A DNA stretch of 64,000 nt from Pseudomonas sp. S06B 330 (GCF_002845275.2 NZ_CP088149.1:3344501-3408500), one strand, 5' to 3'; positions 7,118-16,909 are shown, counted from the first letter of the stretch. Translations and numbers: made by a program. Notes: generated by a model from the letters alone, not told the origin.

Positions 7118-9351
7118 GTCTTGCACTGCCCCAACGTGATAGGCCATCCATGGATGGCAAAATGCTCGCTTGCCCATTGCGCGAACACGCGACCAGTTTT
7201 CAGTTGGTGGATGAGTTCGGCGAAGGGCTGCCATATGCCGGACTGACTTATCAAGTCATCGATCACGAAGACATTATCTACACCGGCACGCTGGATACTA
7301 CAGGCTCTGGCAAAGTGGAAAACCACTATTGCGGCCCTATAGAGCTTCGACTGAATCAGGCATACCAAGGTCGTGAAGACGAATATAACGAATTGATAGG
7401 CCGGAAAAACTACCCGCTACCCATTACTGAACTGCAAGTCCGCGCCGAGAAAACCCGCTTCTTCAATAAGTCCGGCCTGCGTACGCAATCCAATCCTGCA
7501 CAGGACAAGGCGGATGCAGGCGCTTTTTATCAGGTGGAAGTGCGTGAACTGGTGGAATATGGGGCCCATTTGCCACCGCTGGCCGCACGCCATTTCCCTC
7601 CCAACTTCCATGTATTTAAGCTGTTCCGACCGCTACCCGTTAAAGGCAAGGCAGGTTACAAGCCTGAATTGGCCAAACGCTTTGGCCTTCCGCTGCTGCC
7701 GAACAAGCACCATGTACTGGAAGTACGCCCGTTGCGGGCGTTGCGCCCGATGCTCTCGACCAGCAACGAGTTCTGTGTGCTCAACCTGTACCAGTTCGCA
7801 TTGATGGCGACCTTGAGTTACACCCCGTTTGGTCAGAAACCCGACGAACAACCTGTGCGGGGTAACACCGTGACCTTTCCGTTGCAGCCTAGCAGTGGCA
7901 ATTGGTTCGGTGACGCGTTGGCCAAAGCCGACGAAATCTGGCAGGTGGACACTGACCAGAAAGCAGAGAAGCCCTACTACCCCCTCTATGAAGACGTGCC
8001 CTATTCCAAACGCTTGGAAATCGTGCCGTTTGACCCGCAGCTTTACCCGGAGGTAAATGACCCCGAGTTAGGGGACCAACAGGAAAATCCGGCCGCCATT
8101 CACTTTCTCGATGACCGCAAACGGAAAAACAATACCGACAGCCAAGCCTTCATCACACACAATGATGAAGTGATATTGATTGCGGTGCGTGGTACGAATG
8201 AAAAACCGTGGGATCTGCTAACGGACATCGATGCACAACAGGTGCCTTTTGAAGAGGGCATTGGCCAAGCTCACCACGGATTTTATAGTGCGGCAAAAGT
8301 CGTCTATGACTTCGTGACAACCTACCTTGATAAATTCTACAGCGGACAAAAAATCATTATCACCGGTCACAGCCTGGGCGGCGCCATTGCTTTGTTATTG
8401 GCTGAAATGCTACGGCGCCGGGAAGGCTTCACTTACGACCTATTACTCTATACCTATGGCTCTCCACGAGCCGCTGACCAGACCTTTGTGGATGGAGCCG
8501 CAGCACTGCCCCATCATCGCATGGTCAACCACAACGACCCGATCCCCAGTGTGCCGGGAACCGGCATGGACACAAAACCCGGGGTGTTTGGCACGGGCCT
8601 GGCTGTCAGCTTTGTTAATGCGCCCTTGGGTATTTCGGTATTTTATGCCGGGGTCGCCAACCTCAGCGGCGCCCCCTATGCACACCACGGCACGCTGCAT
8701 CACTTTATGCCGGTGAGGTTCGAGGACGGTCATCAGTCCCAGATACTTTGGGAGCCTGGCTGCGGGAGCATTACCAATAAAGCCTGTAATGAAATACTTC
8801 AGAAAAAGAATGGATTACCTACGCATCGCGCGTTTGAACCGTTCCTTTACATACTCAACCACTTGATGGTCGGGGGCTACGTCCCCAATAGTTGGGCCAC
8901 GCTTCGTCGCTGGCAGGAGTCATTGGAGTTGGGTAGCAAGCTGGTGACCACACGTGAGTTCGTTTGGATTGATAGCGCCCTCCAGAGCATGAAGCAGCAG
9001 CTGGAAAAAATCTCTCGCCAATCCCGCCCCGATGCTTACTTACGCGCCCATGAGAAAGAGTACGCTGCACTCAGGGCTGAAATCGGCAAGATGCAAATAA
9101 CGCGTGAGCGCCTAGTAGCGTTGCATGGCAAAGCAGCCAGCGAGAACGATGTCTATGGCCAGGCTGCAAGCCAATCTGAATGGCTGACAGACAGTCTTGC
9201 GCGTTGGAAAGCCCACGCCGAAAACACCGTAAAAGAACAACTGGCAATGGCCCCGCCGCCGGTGTTTAGCGATGACGAGGCCATTGCCGCTATCCTGGAA
9301 GGCCGCGAACCGGGTACGGGGTCGATGTTCGATATTGATTCATACTCCTAG
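7114..9351 (+). CDS. Type VI lipase effector with class-3 lipase domain (Tle2/TseL-like)
   Basis: A 745-aa protein with a class-3 lipase core (about residues 340-540). The nucleophile elbow GHSLGG has Ser420, the likely acid is Asp475 in HNDPIPSVPG, and a cluster of histidines at 524-530 (HHGTLHH) can supply the third catalytic residue. The N-terminal ~110 residues resemble a small beta domain seen before other T6SS cargo regions, and the C-terminal third is charged and helical (around QLEKISRQSRP). There is no signal peptide, as expected for VgrG delivery. Placement after vgrG, DUF4123 and lipoprotein genes matches the V. cholerae VgrG1-Tap1-TseL-TsiV1 arrangement. It probably hydrolyses membrane phospholipids in the periplasm of a target cell. 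The start at 7114 is set by AAGGAGGTGA and the ATGA overlap. A housekeeping lipase is possible but does not fit the context. Confidence 0.88.
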   Translation: MSLALPQRDRPSMDGKMLACPLREHATSFQLVDEFGEGLPYAGLTYQVIDHEDIIYTGTLDTTGSGKVENHYCGPIELRLNQAYQGREDEYNELIGRKNYPLPITELQVRAEKTRFFNKSGLRTQSNPAQDKADAGAFYQVEVRELVEYGAHLPPLAARHFPPNFHVFKLFRPLPVKGKAGYKPELAKRFGLPLLPNKHHVLEVRPLRALRPMLSTSNEFCVLNLYQFALMATLSYTPFGQKPDEQPVRGNTVTFPLQPSSGNWFGDALAKADEIWQVDTDQKAEKPYYPLYEDVPYSKRLEIVPFDPQLYPEVNDPELGDQQENPAAIHFLDDRKRKNNTDSQAFITHNDEVILIAVRGTNEKPWDLLTDIDAQQVPFEEGIGQAHHGFYSAAKVVYDFVTTYLDKFYSGQKIIITGHSLGGAIALLLAEMLRRREGFTYDLLLYTYGSPRAADQTFVDGAAALPHHRMVNHNDPIPSVPGTGMDTKPGVFGTGLAVSFVNAPLGISVFYAGVANLSGAPYAHHGTLHHFMPVRFEDGHQSQILWEPGCGSITNKACNEILQKKNGLPTHRAFEPFLYILNHLMVGGYVPNSWATLRRWQESLELGSKLVTTREFVWIDSALQSMKQQLEKISRQSRPDAYLRAHEKEYAALRAEIGKMQITRERLVALHGKAASENDVYGQAASQSEWLTDSLARWKAHAENTVKEQLAMAPPPVFSDDEAIAAILEGREPGTGSMFDIDSYS

Positions 9352-9355
9352 GCTA

Positions 9356-10771
9356 TCAAAGCTGGACAGCCTTGACCTCGACAAACTCGGCCAAGCCCTC
9401 CTCCCCCCACTCTCGGCCATTACCCGACTGCTTGTAACCGCCGAATGGCGCCTGATAGTTGAAGGCAGCGCCATTGACGAAGCACTGCCCGGCGCGCAGT
9501 TGCCGCCCCAGCTGCAAGGCGCGGTCGCGATCAGCGGCCCAGACGGCGCTGGACAAGCCAAAGGGAGAGTCGTTGGCCAGGGCAATCGCCTGGGCCTCAT
9601 CGGCATAAGGGATCAGGCACAGCACCGGGCCGAAGATTTCCTCCTGGGCAATACGCATGCGGTTATCGACATCGGCGAACAGGGTTGGCTGTACATAGAA
9701 GCCCCGTTCAAAGCCCGGCGCACTGTCACCGCCACAGAGCAAACGCGCGCCCTCCTCTTGGGCGATGCGGATGTAATCCTGCACCGTGCGCCGCTGCGCC
9801 GCCGAACACATCGGCCCGAGGAAGCTCTGCGGGTCTTGCGGATCGCCCATGACCAGCTTGCGGGTCTCATCCACTGCGATCTCCAGCGCCTCGGCATAGC
9901 GGCTGGCAGGCAGCAACATGCGGGTCAAGGCGGTGCAGGTCTGCCCTGAGTTGATCATGACGTCCTGCACGCCATAACGCACGGCGGCGTCGAGGTCGGC
10001 ATCAGCGCCAATCAGCAACGGCGACTTGCCGCCCAGTTCCAGGCACACGCGTTTCACCGTCGGCGCAGCAGCCTGAGCTACGCGTACACCGGCGCCGGTT
10101 GAACCGGTGAACGACACCATGTCGACTTGCGGATGCCGGGCCAGCGCCTCACCCACTTTCGAGCCGGGCCCGCTGACCAGGTTGAACACTCCGCCAGGCA
10201 AGCCGATGGCTTCGATCATCTCGGCCAGCAGGAACGCGTGTAACGGGGTTTCCTGGCTTGGCTTGACCACCACGGTGCAGCCGGCTGCCAAGGCAGGGGC
10301 CAGTTTGCCGATCAACTGGTGCAACGGGTAATTCCATGGGTTGATGAACGCGCAGACACCGACGGCTTCGCGGTACACCAGCGAATTACCGACCTCACGT
10401 ACTTCATCCATCACGCCGGTCAGTTCAACGTATTGCTCAAGGCCGGCAATCGGCCCATCCACCTGAACGCTACGACACCACTGCACCGGCATACCTAGTT
10501 CGGCGGTGATAACACTGGCCATTTCCTCGGCACGAACCTTCAGTTGCGCGACCAGGGCCTGGATGTAACCTGCACGTACGCTCGACGGCGTGCGCGACCA
10601 GTCGGAAAATGCCCGGCGCGCTGCCGCTACGGCACGGTTGACGTCCTCTTCGTTACCCAGTGGCACGCGACCGGTGACCGTCTCGCTGGCAGGGTCGATC
10701 ACCTCAGCCATGCCCTGCCCGCACGGCACCTGCCAGGTGCCGTCGATAAACAATCGGGAATATTCACGCAT
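9356..10771 (-). CDS. NAD(P)-dependent aldehyde dehydrogenase, probably 4-guanidinobutyraldehyde
   Basis: Aldehyde dehydrogenase of 471 aa with all hallmarks: the NPWNYP and KPSQETP cofactor segment, FTGSTGAG, catalytic Glu in LELGGKSP, catalytic Cys in SGQTCTA, and EEIFGPVLC. It is the last gene of the operon read leftwards and overlaps the aruH stop by eight bases. In the arginine transaminase pathway AruI releases 4-guanidinobutyraldehyde, which must be oxidised to 4-guanidinobutyrate. This gene is the obvious candidate, although in P. aeruginosa the broad-range enzyme KauB, encoded elsewhere, is credited with that step. Substrate assignment is inference. It converges with the lipase gene, with only four bases between the stops. 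Confidence 0.9.
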   Translation of the reverse strand: MREYSRLFIDGTWQVPCGQGMAEVIDPASETVTGRVPLGNEEDVNRAVAAARRAFSDWSRTPSSVRAGYIQALVAQLKVRAEEMASVITAELGMPVQWCRSVQVDGPIAGLEQYVELTGVMDEVREVGNSLVYREAVGVCAFINPWNYPLHQLIGKLAPALAAGCTVVVKPSQETPLHAFLLAEMIEAIGLPGGVFNLVSGPGSKVGEALARHPQVDMVSFTGSTGAGVRVAQAAAPTVKRVCLELGGKSPLLIGADADLDAAVRYGVQDVMINSGQTCTALTRMLLPASRYAEALEIAVDETRKLVMGDPQDPQSFLGPMCSAAQRRTVQDYIRIAQEEGARLLCGGDSAPGFERGFYVQPTLFADVDNRMRIAQEEIFGPVLCLIPYADEAQAIALANDSPFGLSSAVWAADRDRALQLGRQLRAGQCFVNGAAFNYQAPFGGYKQSGNGREWGEEGLAEFVEVKAVQL

Positions 10772-11954
10772 GGGCCTTGGCCTCCATCAGTTCAGCCGCG
10801 CAGCGAGCAATGCGTTGGCAGGCATCACGCAAAGGAGCTTCACCCAGTACCAGGCCCAGGCGGATATGCCCCGCTGCACTCGGACCGAAGGCTTCACCGG
10901 CCAGCACCGACACGCCATGACGGTCGAGCAAGCGGTTGGAGAAATCCTGAGCACTGAGGCCGGTTGCGCGGATATCGACCATCACGAACATGCCTCCGTC
11001 TGGCTTGAGCGCCTTCAGTCCCGGGCTATCGGCCAGGCACTGGCAAACCAGATCGCGGCGCTGGCGGTAGGCTTCGCGCATCGCATCCAGCGCTGGCAAC
11101 TGTTGCTCCAGCGCTACCACGGCGGCGTCCTGGATAAAGTCTGGCGAGCCGTAAAGCATGCACAGCGCCAGATTTTCCAGGTGTGTGGCCAGCGCTGCCG
11201 AGCCCACCACCCAACCTACCCGCCAACCGGTCATGGCATGGGACTTGGACAGGCTGTTCAGGGTCGCCGTACGCTCAGCCATGCCCGGTAGGCTGCCGGG
11301 GCTGATGTGCTCACCTTCGTACAACAGTTCGCTGTAAACCTCATCGGAAATCAACCACAGGTCATGGCCGATACACAGTTCGGCCAGCGCTTCCCAGGTC
11401 GAGCGTGGCAGGCTTGCACCGGAGGGGTTGTGCGGGCTGTTCAGGGCCAGCGCCCGGGTGCGTGGGGTAATGCGCGCGGCAACCTCTTCGGGGCACACGC
11501 GAAAGCCGTTCTCGGAGCGCACCGGCACCGGTACCACGGTCGCGCCACAGGCGCCGAACACGGCTTCGTAGGTGACATACATCGGCTCAGCGACAATCAC
11601 CTCGTCGCCGGGGTTGAGCAGGCACTGGGCGACGCAGAACAACGCGCACTGGGCACCCGCCAGCACCGTCACCTGATCGGCACTGACCGGCTGGCCGCTG
11701 CGCTGTTGGTGACGCCGGGCAATGGCTTGGCGTAACGCCAGTTTGCCGCGTACGTCCGAATAGTGAGTGTGGCCGTTCTGCAGGCTGTCGATGGCGGCCT
11801 GGACGATGGGCGCCGGGGTGTCGAAATCCGGGTCGCCGACCGACAACAGGAGAATGTCCTGACCTTTCGCCTGCAATTCGAGGGCGCGGTAATGGATATC
11901 CCAGGCGGCGGCGCCGTCACCGGCAATACGTTGAGTCAGATCGGAAAAACGCAT
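10764..11954 (-). CDS. aruH: Arginine:pyruvate transaminase
   Basis: PLP-dependent class I/II aminotransferase of 396 aa, closely matching P. aeruginosa AruH as I remember it (N-terminus DLTQRIAGDGAAAWDIHYRA, then LLLSVGDPDFDTPAPIV). The PLP lysine lies in NSLSKSHAMTGWRVGW. AruH moves the amino group of arginine to pyruvate, giving 2-ketoarginine and alanine, the first step of the transaminase route. Start supported by AGGAAG about eight bases upstream. It sits 27 bases after aruI and overlaps the aldehyde dehydrogenase start. Confidence 0.93.
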   Translation of the reverse strand: MRFSDLTQRIAGDGAAAWDIHYRALELQAKGQDILLLSVGDPDFDTPAPIVQAAIDSLQNGHTHYSDVRGKLALRQAIARRHQQRSGQPVSADQVTVLAGAQCALFCVAQCLLNPGDEVIVAEPMYVTYEAVFGACGATVVPVPVRSENGFRVCPEEVAARITPRTRALALNSPHNPSGASLPRSTWEALAELCIGHDLWLISDEVYSELLYEGEHISPGSLPGMAERTATLNSLSKSHAMTGWRVGWVVGSAALATHLENLALCMLYGSPDFIQDAAVVALEQQLPALDAMREAYRQRRDLVCQCLADSPGLKALKPDGGMFVMVDIRATGLSAQDFSNRLLDRHGVSVLAGEAFGPSAAGHIRLGLVLGEAPLRDACQRIARCAAELMEAKAHA

Positions 11955-11981
11955 GGCAATCTTCCTGAATAGGAATGGGCA

Positions 11982-13589
11982 TTAGCGAGCGCAGGCATGC
12001 TTGAGCTCGATCAGGGTCACGCTATTACGGGCAAAGCCGGCACGCAGTTCCTGCTGCAGTTCATCGAGGCTGCCTGGTTGCGCGACTGTGCAGCCGAATG
12101 CCCGGCCCAGCCCGGCGAAGTCGGGGTTGCGCGGCAACACGCCGATGGGCTCGATATCCAGGTTGAGCATGTCGTCACGGATCTGCCCCAGCGCATCGTT
12201 GTTCCACAACAGCACGACCAAGGGACGATCCAGCTCTTCGACAGCCGTGGCCAGTTCCTGAGCGGTGTAAAGGAAGCCGCCGTCGCCGACCAGCACCAGC
12301 CCCGGACGATCCTCAGTGGCGAACATACCGCCGATACCCGCGGGCAGGCCGTAACCCAGGGTGCCGTAGCCGGTCGGGTGCAGCCAACTGCGCGGTGCGC
12401 GGCTGGCGAAGGCGTAGTTGCCGGTGTAGGCCAGTTGGGTCATATCGGTGCTGATAAAGGCGTTGTCTGGCAGCTCGGCCGCCACCCGGTCTAGAATCGC
12501 CTGGTGGATCGTCTGCAGCGGGCCATGCCCGGCCTTGACCGCCAGACGCAAGGCACTGACCGAAGCAATGGCCGCCTCGGGGTCGCGCTTGATGTCCGGC
12601 AAGTGCTCCAGCAAGGCGCCGATGGTCAGCCGTGCATCGCCCTGCAAGGCTAGCGCACAGGGATAAAAATCGTTGAACTTGCGAGGATCGATATCCACCC
12701 GCAGCAGCTCGCCATTGAGTTCCAGGCGTTCACGCCAGAAATCGGTGTCGGCCATCTCGGTGCCCACGCCCAGGATCACATCGGCTTCGGCGATCAGCTT
12801 CCAGCCAGGCTCGACGCACAGGCTTGCTCCGGCATTGAGCGCTGCCCCCGGGGCCAGCAGACCTTTACCGGCAACGCTGGTAAACAGTGGCGCCGCCAAG
12901 CGGGTACTCAGTTGCTGCAGCGCATCGGCAGCCTGCAACGCGCCGCCACCGGCGATGATCATTGGTCGTTTAGCCCCTGCCAGCTTGGCCGCTGCCTCTT
13001 CCAGCAGGCTACTCGCCGGCAAGCCACGGCTTGGGCGGCGGACCACTTCAGTGCTCCAGTCACGCTTGACCGGCGCCGCCAGCACATCCAATGGCACCGA
13101 AATATGCACCGGGCGTGGCCGTTCACTGTCAAACACCGCATAGGCGCGAGCAATCAGCTCCGGCAAGTCCTCAGTGCTCAAGGCCACGGCGGAAAACGCC
13201 GTGATCGGTGCGGTCATGGCACGCTGATCCTGGGTCTCGTGCAAGCAGCCCCACCCTTTGCCCAGGCTGGCGGTGTGGTTGACGCTGGAAATCACCAGCA
13301 TCGGGATCGAATCGGCGTACGCCTGGCCAATGGCGGTAGCGGCGTTGGTGACACCCGGCCCGGTGATGACAAAACACACACCGGGCTTGCCGCTGACCCG
13401 GGCATAACCGTCGGCCATAAAGCCTGCGCCCTGCTCGTGGCGGGTGAGGACGTGACGAATGCCGCTGCCGGGCAGGCCGCGGTACAGCTCCAGGGTATGC
13501 ACCCCGGGAATACCAAACACCGTGTCGACGCCGTAGTTGGCCAACAGGCGGACTAAAGCCTGGCCGCCGGTCAATGAACTGTTGTGCAT
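11982..13589 (-). CDS. aruI: Thiamine diphosphate-dependent 2-ketoarginine decarboxylase
   Basis: A 535-aa member of the acetolactate synthase/benzoylformate decarboxylase superfamily. The N-terminal PYR domain has the catalytic glutamate in LTRHEQGAGFMADGYAR; the central domain follows; the C-terminal PP domain shows GDGGFLYTAQELATA followed by WNNDALGQI, the ThDP/Mg binding motif. Annotation as an acetolactate synthase large subunit would be a common error; linkage to aruH points to AruI, which decarboxylates 2-ketoarginine to 4-guanidinobutyraldehyde. The start has AAGGAG six bases upstream. The gene follows the CoA ligase gene by ten bases. Confidence 0.9.
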   Translation of the reverse strand: MHNSSLTGGQALVRLLANYGVDTVFGIPGVHTLELYRGLPGSGIRHVLTRHEQGAGFMADGYARVSGKPGVCFVITGPGVTNAATAIGQAYADSIPMLVISSVNHTASLGKGWGCLHETQDQRAMTAPITAFSAVALSTEDLPELIARAYAVFDSERPRPVHISVPLDVLAAPVKRDWSTEVVRRPSRGLPASSLLEEAAAKLAGAKRPMIIAGGGALQAADALQQLSTRLAAPLFTSVAGKGLLAPGAALNAGASLCVEPGWKLIAEADVILGVGTEMADTDFWRERLELNGELLRVDIDPRKFNDFYPCALALQGDARLTIGALLEHLPDIKRDPEAAIASVSALRLAVKAGHGPLQTIHQAILDRVAAELPDNAFISTDMTQLAYTGNYAFASRAPRSWLHPTGYGTLGYGLPAGIGGMFATEDRPGLVLVGDGGFLYTAQELATAVEELDRPLVVLLWNNDALGQIRDDMLNLDIEPIGVLPRNPDFAGLGRAFGCTVAQPGSLDELQQELRAGFARNSVTLIELKHACAR

Positions 13590-13599
13590 GTTGTTCTCC

Positions 13600-15699
13600 T
13601 TACGCCCGGCCGAGGCGAATCAACGCATCGACCGCGGTGGTGCCCTGGGCACCGACCATTAATGGGTTCACATCCAGTTCCAGCAACTGCCCGGCGTTCT
13701 CGCAGGCGTAGTCGGCTACGGCGCGGATTGCCGCGACCAGTGCATCCAGGTCGGCGTGCTCACGGCCACGGAAGCCCTGGAGCAGGCTGGCACTGCGCAA
13801 ACCGAGGAGCGCAGCGCGAATGGCGCCGTCTGTGGTTGGCAACAGCAAGGTCTTGCTGTCCTTGAGCAGCTCGACGAGGATGCCGCCCGCACCGATCACC
13901 AGGGCCAGAGCGAAGTCGTTTTCGCGCTTGATGCCGACAATCAGCTCGGCAAGCGGCGCACTGGCCATGGGCTCGAGCAGCACCTGGTCAAACGGTACTA
14001 GCGGTGCATAGGCGCCAATCCGTACGCGCATTTGTTGCAGTGCGCCGTCCAGCGCTTGCGCGTCACGCAGGTTCAACGCCACCGCCCCGGCTTCAGTCTT
14101 GTGCGGCAACTGCGCGCTGACGGCCTTGAGCACCAAGGGATAGCCCACGGTCTGCGCGGCCTTGACGGCCTGATCGGCTGTACTCAGTACGCCTGCGGGA
14201 ACGGGCAAGCCGAAGGTCTTCAATGCCTGTTTGGAGTCCCACTCGTTGAGCAGTTCGCTGTCGCCTTCAAGCGCTTGCGGGCACAGCGGCACCAGCGCCG
14301 ACTCGCCCAGGTCGAGCAAGGCCTGACGGTTGCTTTGATAAGCTGCGATTCGCCCCCAGGCCGCCAGTCCGTCCTCAACCCCTTGCAACGCCGCAATGCC
14401 ATGGCCATGCAAGCGCTCGCGGGCACTGGCCGGGAGCAGTTCAGGGAAGGCCGACGTGACAAAGCCGATTTTGCCGTGGCGTTTGAGCGCGGCGCTGTAC
14501 AGCTCCAGCAGCAGGTCGCACTCCTTGCGCTCGCCGGTAAACTCGGCCGGATAGTCGAGCACCAGCATCGCCGCGTCGGCTTCGCTGCGCAGAGCGCTGT
14601 CGAGCATACGTTCAAGGGCGGCGCCGTCGCCCCAGATTGCCGTGGTGAAGTCCAGCGGGTTGACCAGGTTGGCGTACACCGGCAGTACCTGGGCCAGCTC
14701 ATCGACCTGACCGGCATCGAGCTTGGGCAGGCTCAGGTCATTGCGTTCGGCGTAGTCGGCGATCAGCCCGGCGTCGCCCCCGGAACAGGCCAGGGCGATC
14801 AGGCTACGGCCTTTGGGCAAGTTGCCGCAGGCGGCAGCCTTGAGGGTTTCGGCAAAACTCACCGGGCCGCTGACGCGGATCACCCCCAGACGCTGGAACA
14901 GGCTGTCGTAGAGTGCATCGGAGCCGGACAGCGAGCTGGTGTGACTCAGGGCCAGCTCAGCGCCGATCTGCGACACCCCAGTTTTCAGGGCGATGATCGG
15001 AATGCCCTTCTCCAGCGCCTTGTGCGCGGCACGGGCAAAGCCCGGAACGTTTTTCAGCCCCTCCAGGTGCAGGCCGATGGCGGTCACCCGTGGTTCGTCC
15101 AGCAGTACATCCATCAGCTCGGCGATGCCCAGCTGTGCCTGGTTGCCGACCGAGGCCATATAAGCCACCGGCAACGAACGGTCGCTCATCGACAGGTTGT
15201 AGGCGAAGTTGCCGCTCTGGGTCAGGATCGCCACGCCCTTCTCTACCGCCTTGCCGCCGTGCGCCACCGGCCACAGGGCGCTGTTGTGCAGATAGTCGAG
15301 CAGGCCATAGCAGTTGGGACCGAGCAAGGCCATGTTGCCGGCGGCGTTGAGCAGTTGCTGTTGCAACGCCAGGCCTTCGACGCCAGCTTCGGCAAAACCC
15401 GAGGCATAGCAAATCGCCCCGCCGGCATCGATAGCGGCCAATTCAGCGACGCAGGTCAGCGTCAGTTCACGGTTAGTGGCGATAAACACCGCGTCCGGGC
15501 CGCAGGGCAGCTCGGCGACACTGCGCACACAAGGAATACCATCGATGCTGTCGTGCTGCGGATTGACCAACCACATCTGGCCTTGATATCCGCCTTCGGC
15601 ACAGCGTTTGAACGCCCGCGCCATGCTGCGCCCGCCGACGAAGGCCAGGTGACGTGGCGCCAGCAAGCGTTTCAGGTTGTCACGAATCGATTGCGACAT
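13600..15699 (-). CDS. Fused acyl-CoA synthetase (NDP-forming, acetate-CoA ligase type)
   Basis: A 699-aa single-chain ADP-forming CoA ligase. An N-terminal CoA-binding Rossmann domain (residues about 10-130, LAPRHLAFVGG) is followed by succinyl-CoA-ligase-like domains with the phospho-histidine motif ELALSHTSSLSGSD, then a C-terminal ATP-grasp domain (VGYPLVLKAVSAQLPHKTEAGAV is its opening strand). These enzymes make acyl-CoA from a carboxylate, CoA and ATP. In-frame ATGs lie at 15705 and 15699; GGAGA abuts the first and is better spaced for the second. It lies in one operon with an acyl-CoA dehydrogenase, a hydratase and aruIH, so its substrate may be 4-guanidinobutyrate or another arginine- or lysine-derived acid. 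That is inference. Confidence 0.88.
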   Translation of the reverse strand: MSQSIRDNLKRLLAPRHLAFVGGRSMARAFKRCAEGGYQGQMWLVNPQHDSIDGIPCVRSVAELPCGPDAVFIATNRELTLTCVAELAAIDAGGAICYASGFAEAGVEGLALQQQLLNAAGNMALLGPNCYGLLDYLHNSALWPVAHGGKAVEKGVAILTQSGNFAYNLSMSDRSLPVAYMASVGNQAQLGIAELMDVLLDEPRVTAIGLHLEGLKNVPGFARAAHKALEKGIPIIALKTGVSQIGAELALSHTSSLSGSDALYDSLFQRLGVIRVSGPVSFAETLKAAACGNLPKGRSLIALACSGGDAGLIADYAERNDLSLPKLDAGQVDELAQVLPVYANLVNPLDFTTAIWGDGAALERMLDSALRSEADAAMLVLDYPAEFTGERKECDLLLELYSAALKRHGKIGFVTSAFPELLPASARERLHGHGIAALQGVEDGLAAWGRIAAYQSNRQALLDLGESALVPLCPQALEGDSELLNEWDSKQALKTFGLPVPAGVLSTADQAVKAAQTVGYPLVLKAVSAQLPHKTEAGAVALNLRDAQALDGALQQMRVRIGAYAPLVPFDQVLLEPMASAPLAELIVGIKRENDFALALVIGAGGILVELLKDSKTLLLPTTDGAIRAALLGLRSASLLQGFRGREHADLDALVAAIRAVADYACENAGQLLELDVNPLMVGAQGTTAVDALIRLGRA

Positions 15700-15717
15700 A
15701 AGCATTCTCCGGGCCGA

Positions 15718-16878
15718 TCAACGCAACAGGGGGCGCAGCAGTTCACGGGAAATGATGTGCCGCTGAATCTCCGAGGTGCCCTCCCAGACCCGTTCGATCC
15801 GCGCGTTGCGCCAGATTCGCTCGACCGGGCTTTCATCCATCAGGCCCATGCCACCGAAAATCTGCACGGCTTCGTCGGCGACTTTGCCCAGCACTTCACT
15901 GGCAAACAGCTTGGCCATACCGGCCTCGCCATCGGTCATGCTGCCCTGGTCCATCTTCCAGGCCGTGTGCAGGGTCAACAGTTCTGCGGCGCGGATCTGC
16001 GTGACCATGTCGGCCAGCTTGAAAGACACCCCTTGATAGGTGCCGATCGGCTGGCCGAACTGTTTGCGGTCCGCCGCCCATTGCAGGGAGACGTCCAATG
16101 CCCGCTGAGCCTGGCCAACGCAGTTGGCAGCCACCATCACCCGGCCGGCGGTAAGCCAGGCATTGGCCACTTCCCAGCCCTTGCCGACTTCGCCCAGCAC
16201 CTTGCTGGCCGGGACCCGGCAGTCATCGAAGAACATCTCGTAGGTGTGATAACCACGGTTGCTCACGCACTTGGGGCCGCGGCGAATAGTCATGCCAGGG
16301 GTGCCACGGTCAACCAGGAAGGCGGTGACCGCATTGCGCTTCTTGCCATTGTGTTCATAGGTGTCGGTCACCGCGAAGACAATGGCGAAATCGGCATGCC
16401 CGGCATGGCTGATGAAATGCTTGCTGCCATTGAGGACAAAATGGTCGCCCTCACGCACGGCGCGGGTCTTGATGGCATTGGCGTCGGAACCGGCGCCAGG
16501 TTCGGTCAAGGCAAAGCAGTCGACCTTCTCACCCTGGATGCACGGCAGCAGGTAGTCGTTGATCTGCTCATCCTTGCACGCCATAAGGATCTTCGAGGGG
16601 CGCGCGACAAACACATGCACCGCCCAGGACACCTTGGACAGCTCGCGCTCGATCAGCGCCTGAGACACGTAATCTAGACCGCCACCGCCGACCTCCTCGG
16701 GCATGTTGAAGGCATAGAAGCCCGCAGCGATGGCCTTGCCACGAATCTGCGCTGCCAGTTCCGGCGACACCTCGTCAGCGCGGTCGACGGCCTCCTCGTG
16801 GGGCAGCAGCTCCTTGGCGACAAAACTGCGTACCGCTTCCACCAACATTTCTTGTTCTTGGGTCAGTTGGAAATTCAT
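15718..16878 (-). CDS. Acyl-CoA dehydrogenase
   Basis: FAD-dependent acyl-CoA dehydrogenase, 386 aa, the standard family length. It starts MNFQLTQEQEMLVEAVRSFV, has FALTEPGAGSDANAIKTRA (flavin/substrate loop), the IFGGMGLMDESPVERIWR segment and the catalytic glutamate in VWEGTSEIQRHI. The open frame extends to 17049, but 16878 is the start that gives the family N-terminus and has CAGGA upstream. It introduces a 2,3 double bond in an acyl-CoA and would act after the ligase encoded by the next gene. Part of the aru operon. Confidence 0.92.
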   Translation of the reverse strand: MNFQLTQEQEMLVEAVRSFVAKELLPHEEAVDRADEVSPELAAQIRGKAIAAGFYAFNMPEEVGGGGLDYVSQALIERELSKVSWAVHVFVARPSKILMACKDEQINDYLLPCIQGEKVDCFALTEPGAGSDANAIKTRAVREGDHFVLNGSKHFISHAGHADFAIVFAVTDTYEHNGKKRNAVTAFLVDRGTPGMTIRRGPKCVSNRGYHTYEMFFDDCRVPASKVLGEVGKGWEVANAWLTAGRVMVAANCVGQAQRALDVSLQWAADRKQFGQPIGTYQGVSFKLADMVTQIRAAELLTLHTAWKMDQGSMTDGEAGMAKLFASEVLGKVADEAVQIFGGMGLMDESPVERIWRNARIERVWEGTSEIQRHIISRELLRPLLR

Positions 16879-16909
16879 CGAATGTTCCTGAAGAAGGTCG
16901 TGTAAGTAG

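Noticed and set aside
2604..9351. Complete type VI secretion apparatus
   Set aside because: Only VgrG, adaptor, lipoproteins and lipase are present; no sheath, baseplate or membrane-complex gene was found.
11982..13589. Annotation as an acetolactate synthase large subunit
   Set aside because: The fold is the same, but direct linkage to aruH and the aru regulators makes 2-ketoarginine decarboxylase the better call.
14032..16677. Long plus-strand open frame of 881 codons opposite the CoA ligase and acyl-CoA dehydrogenase genes
   Set aside because: It is antisense to two well-recognised enzymes, has no family similarity and an odd composition; it results from GC-rich codon bias.
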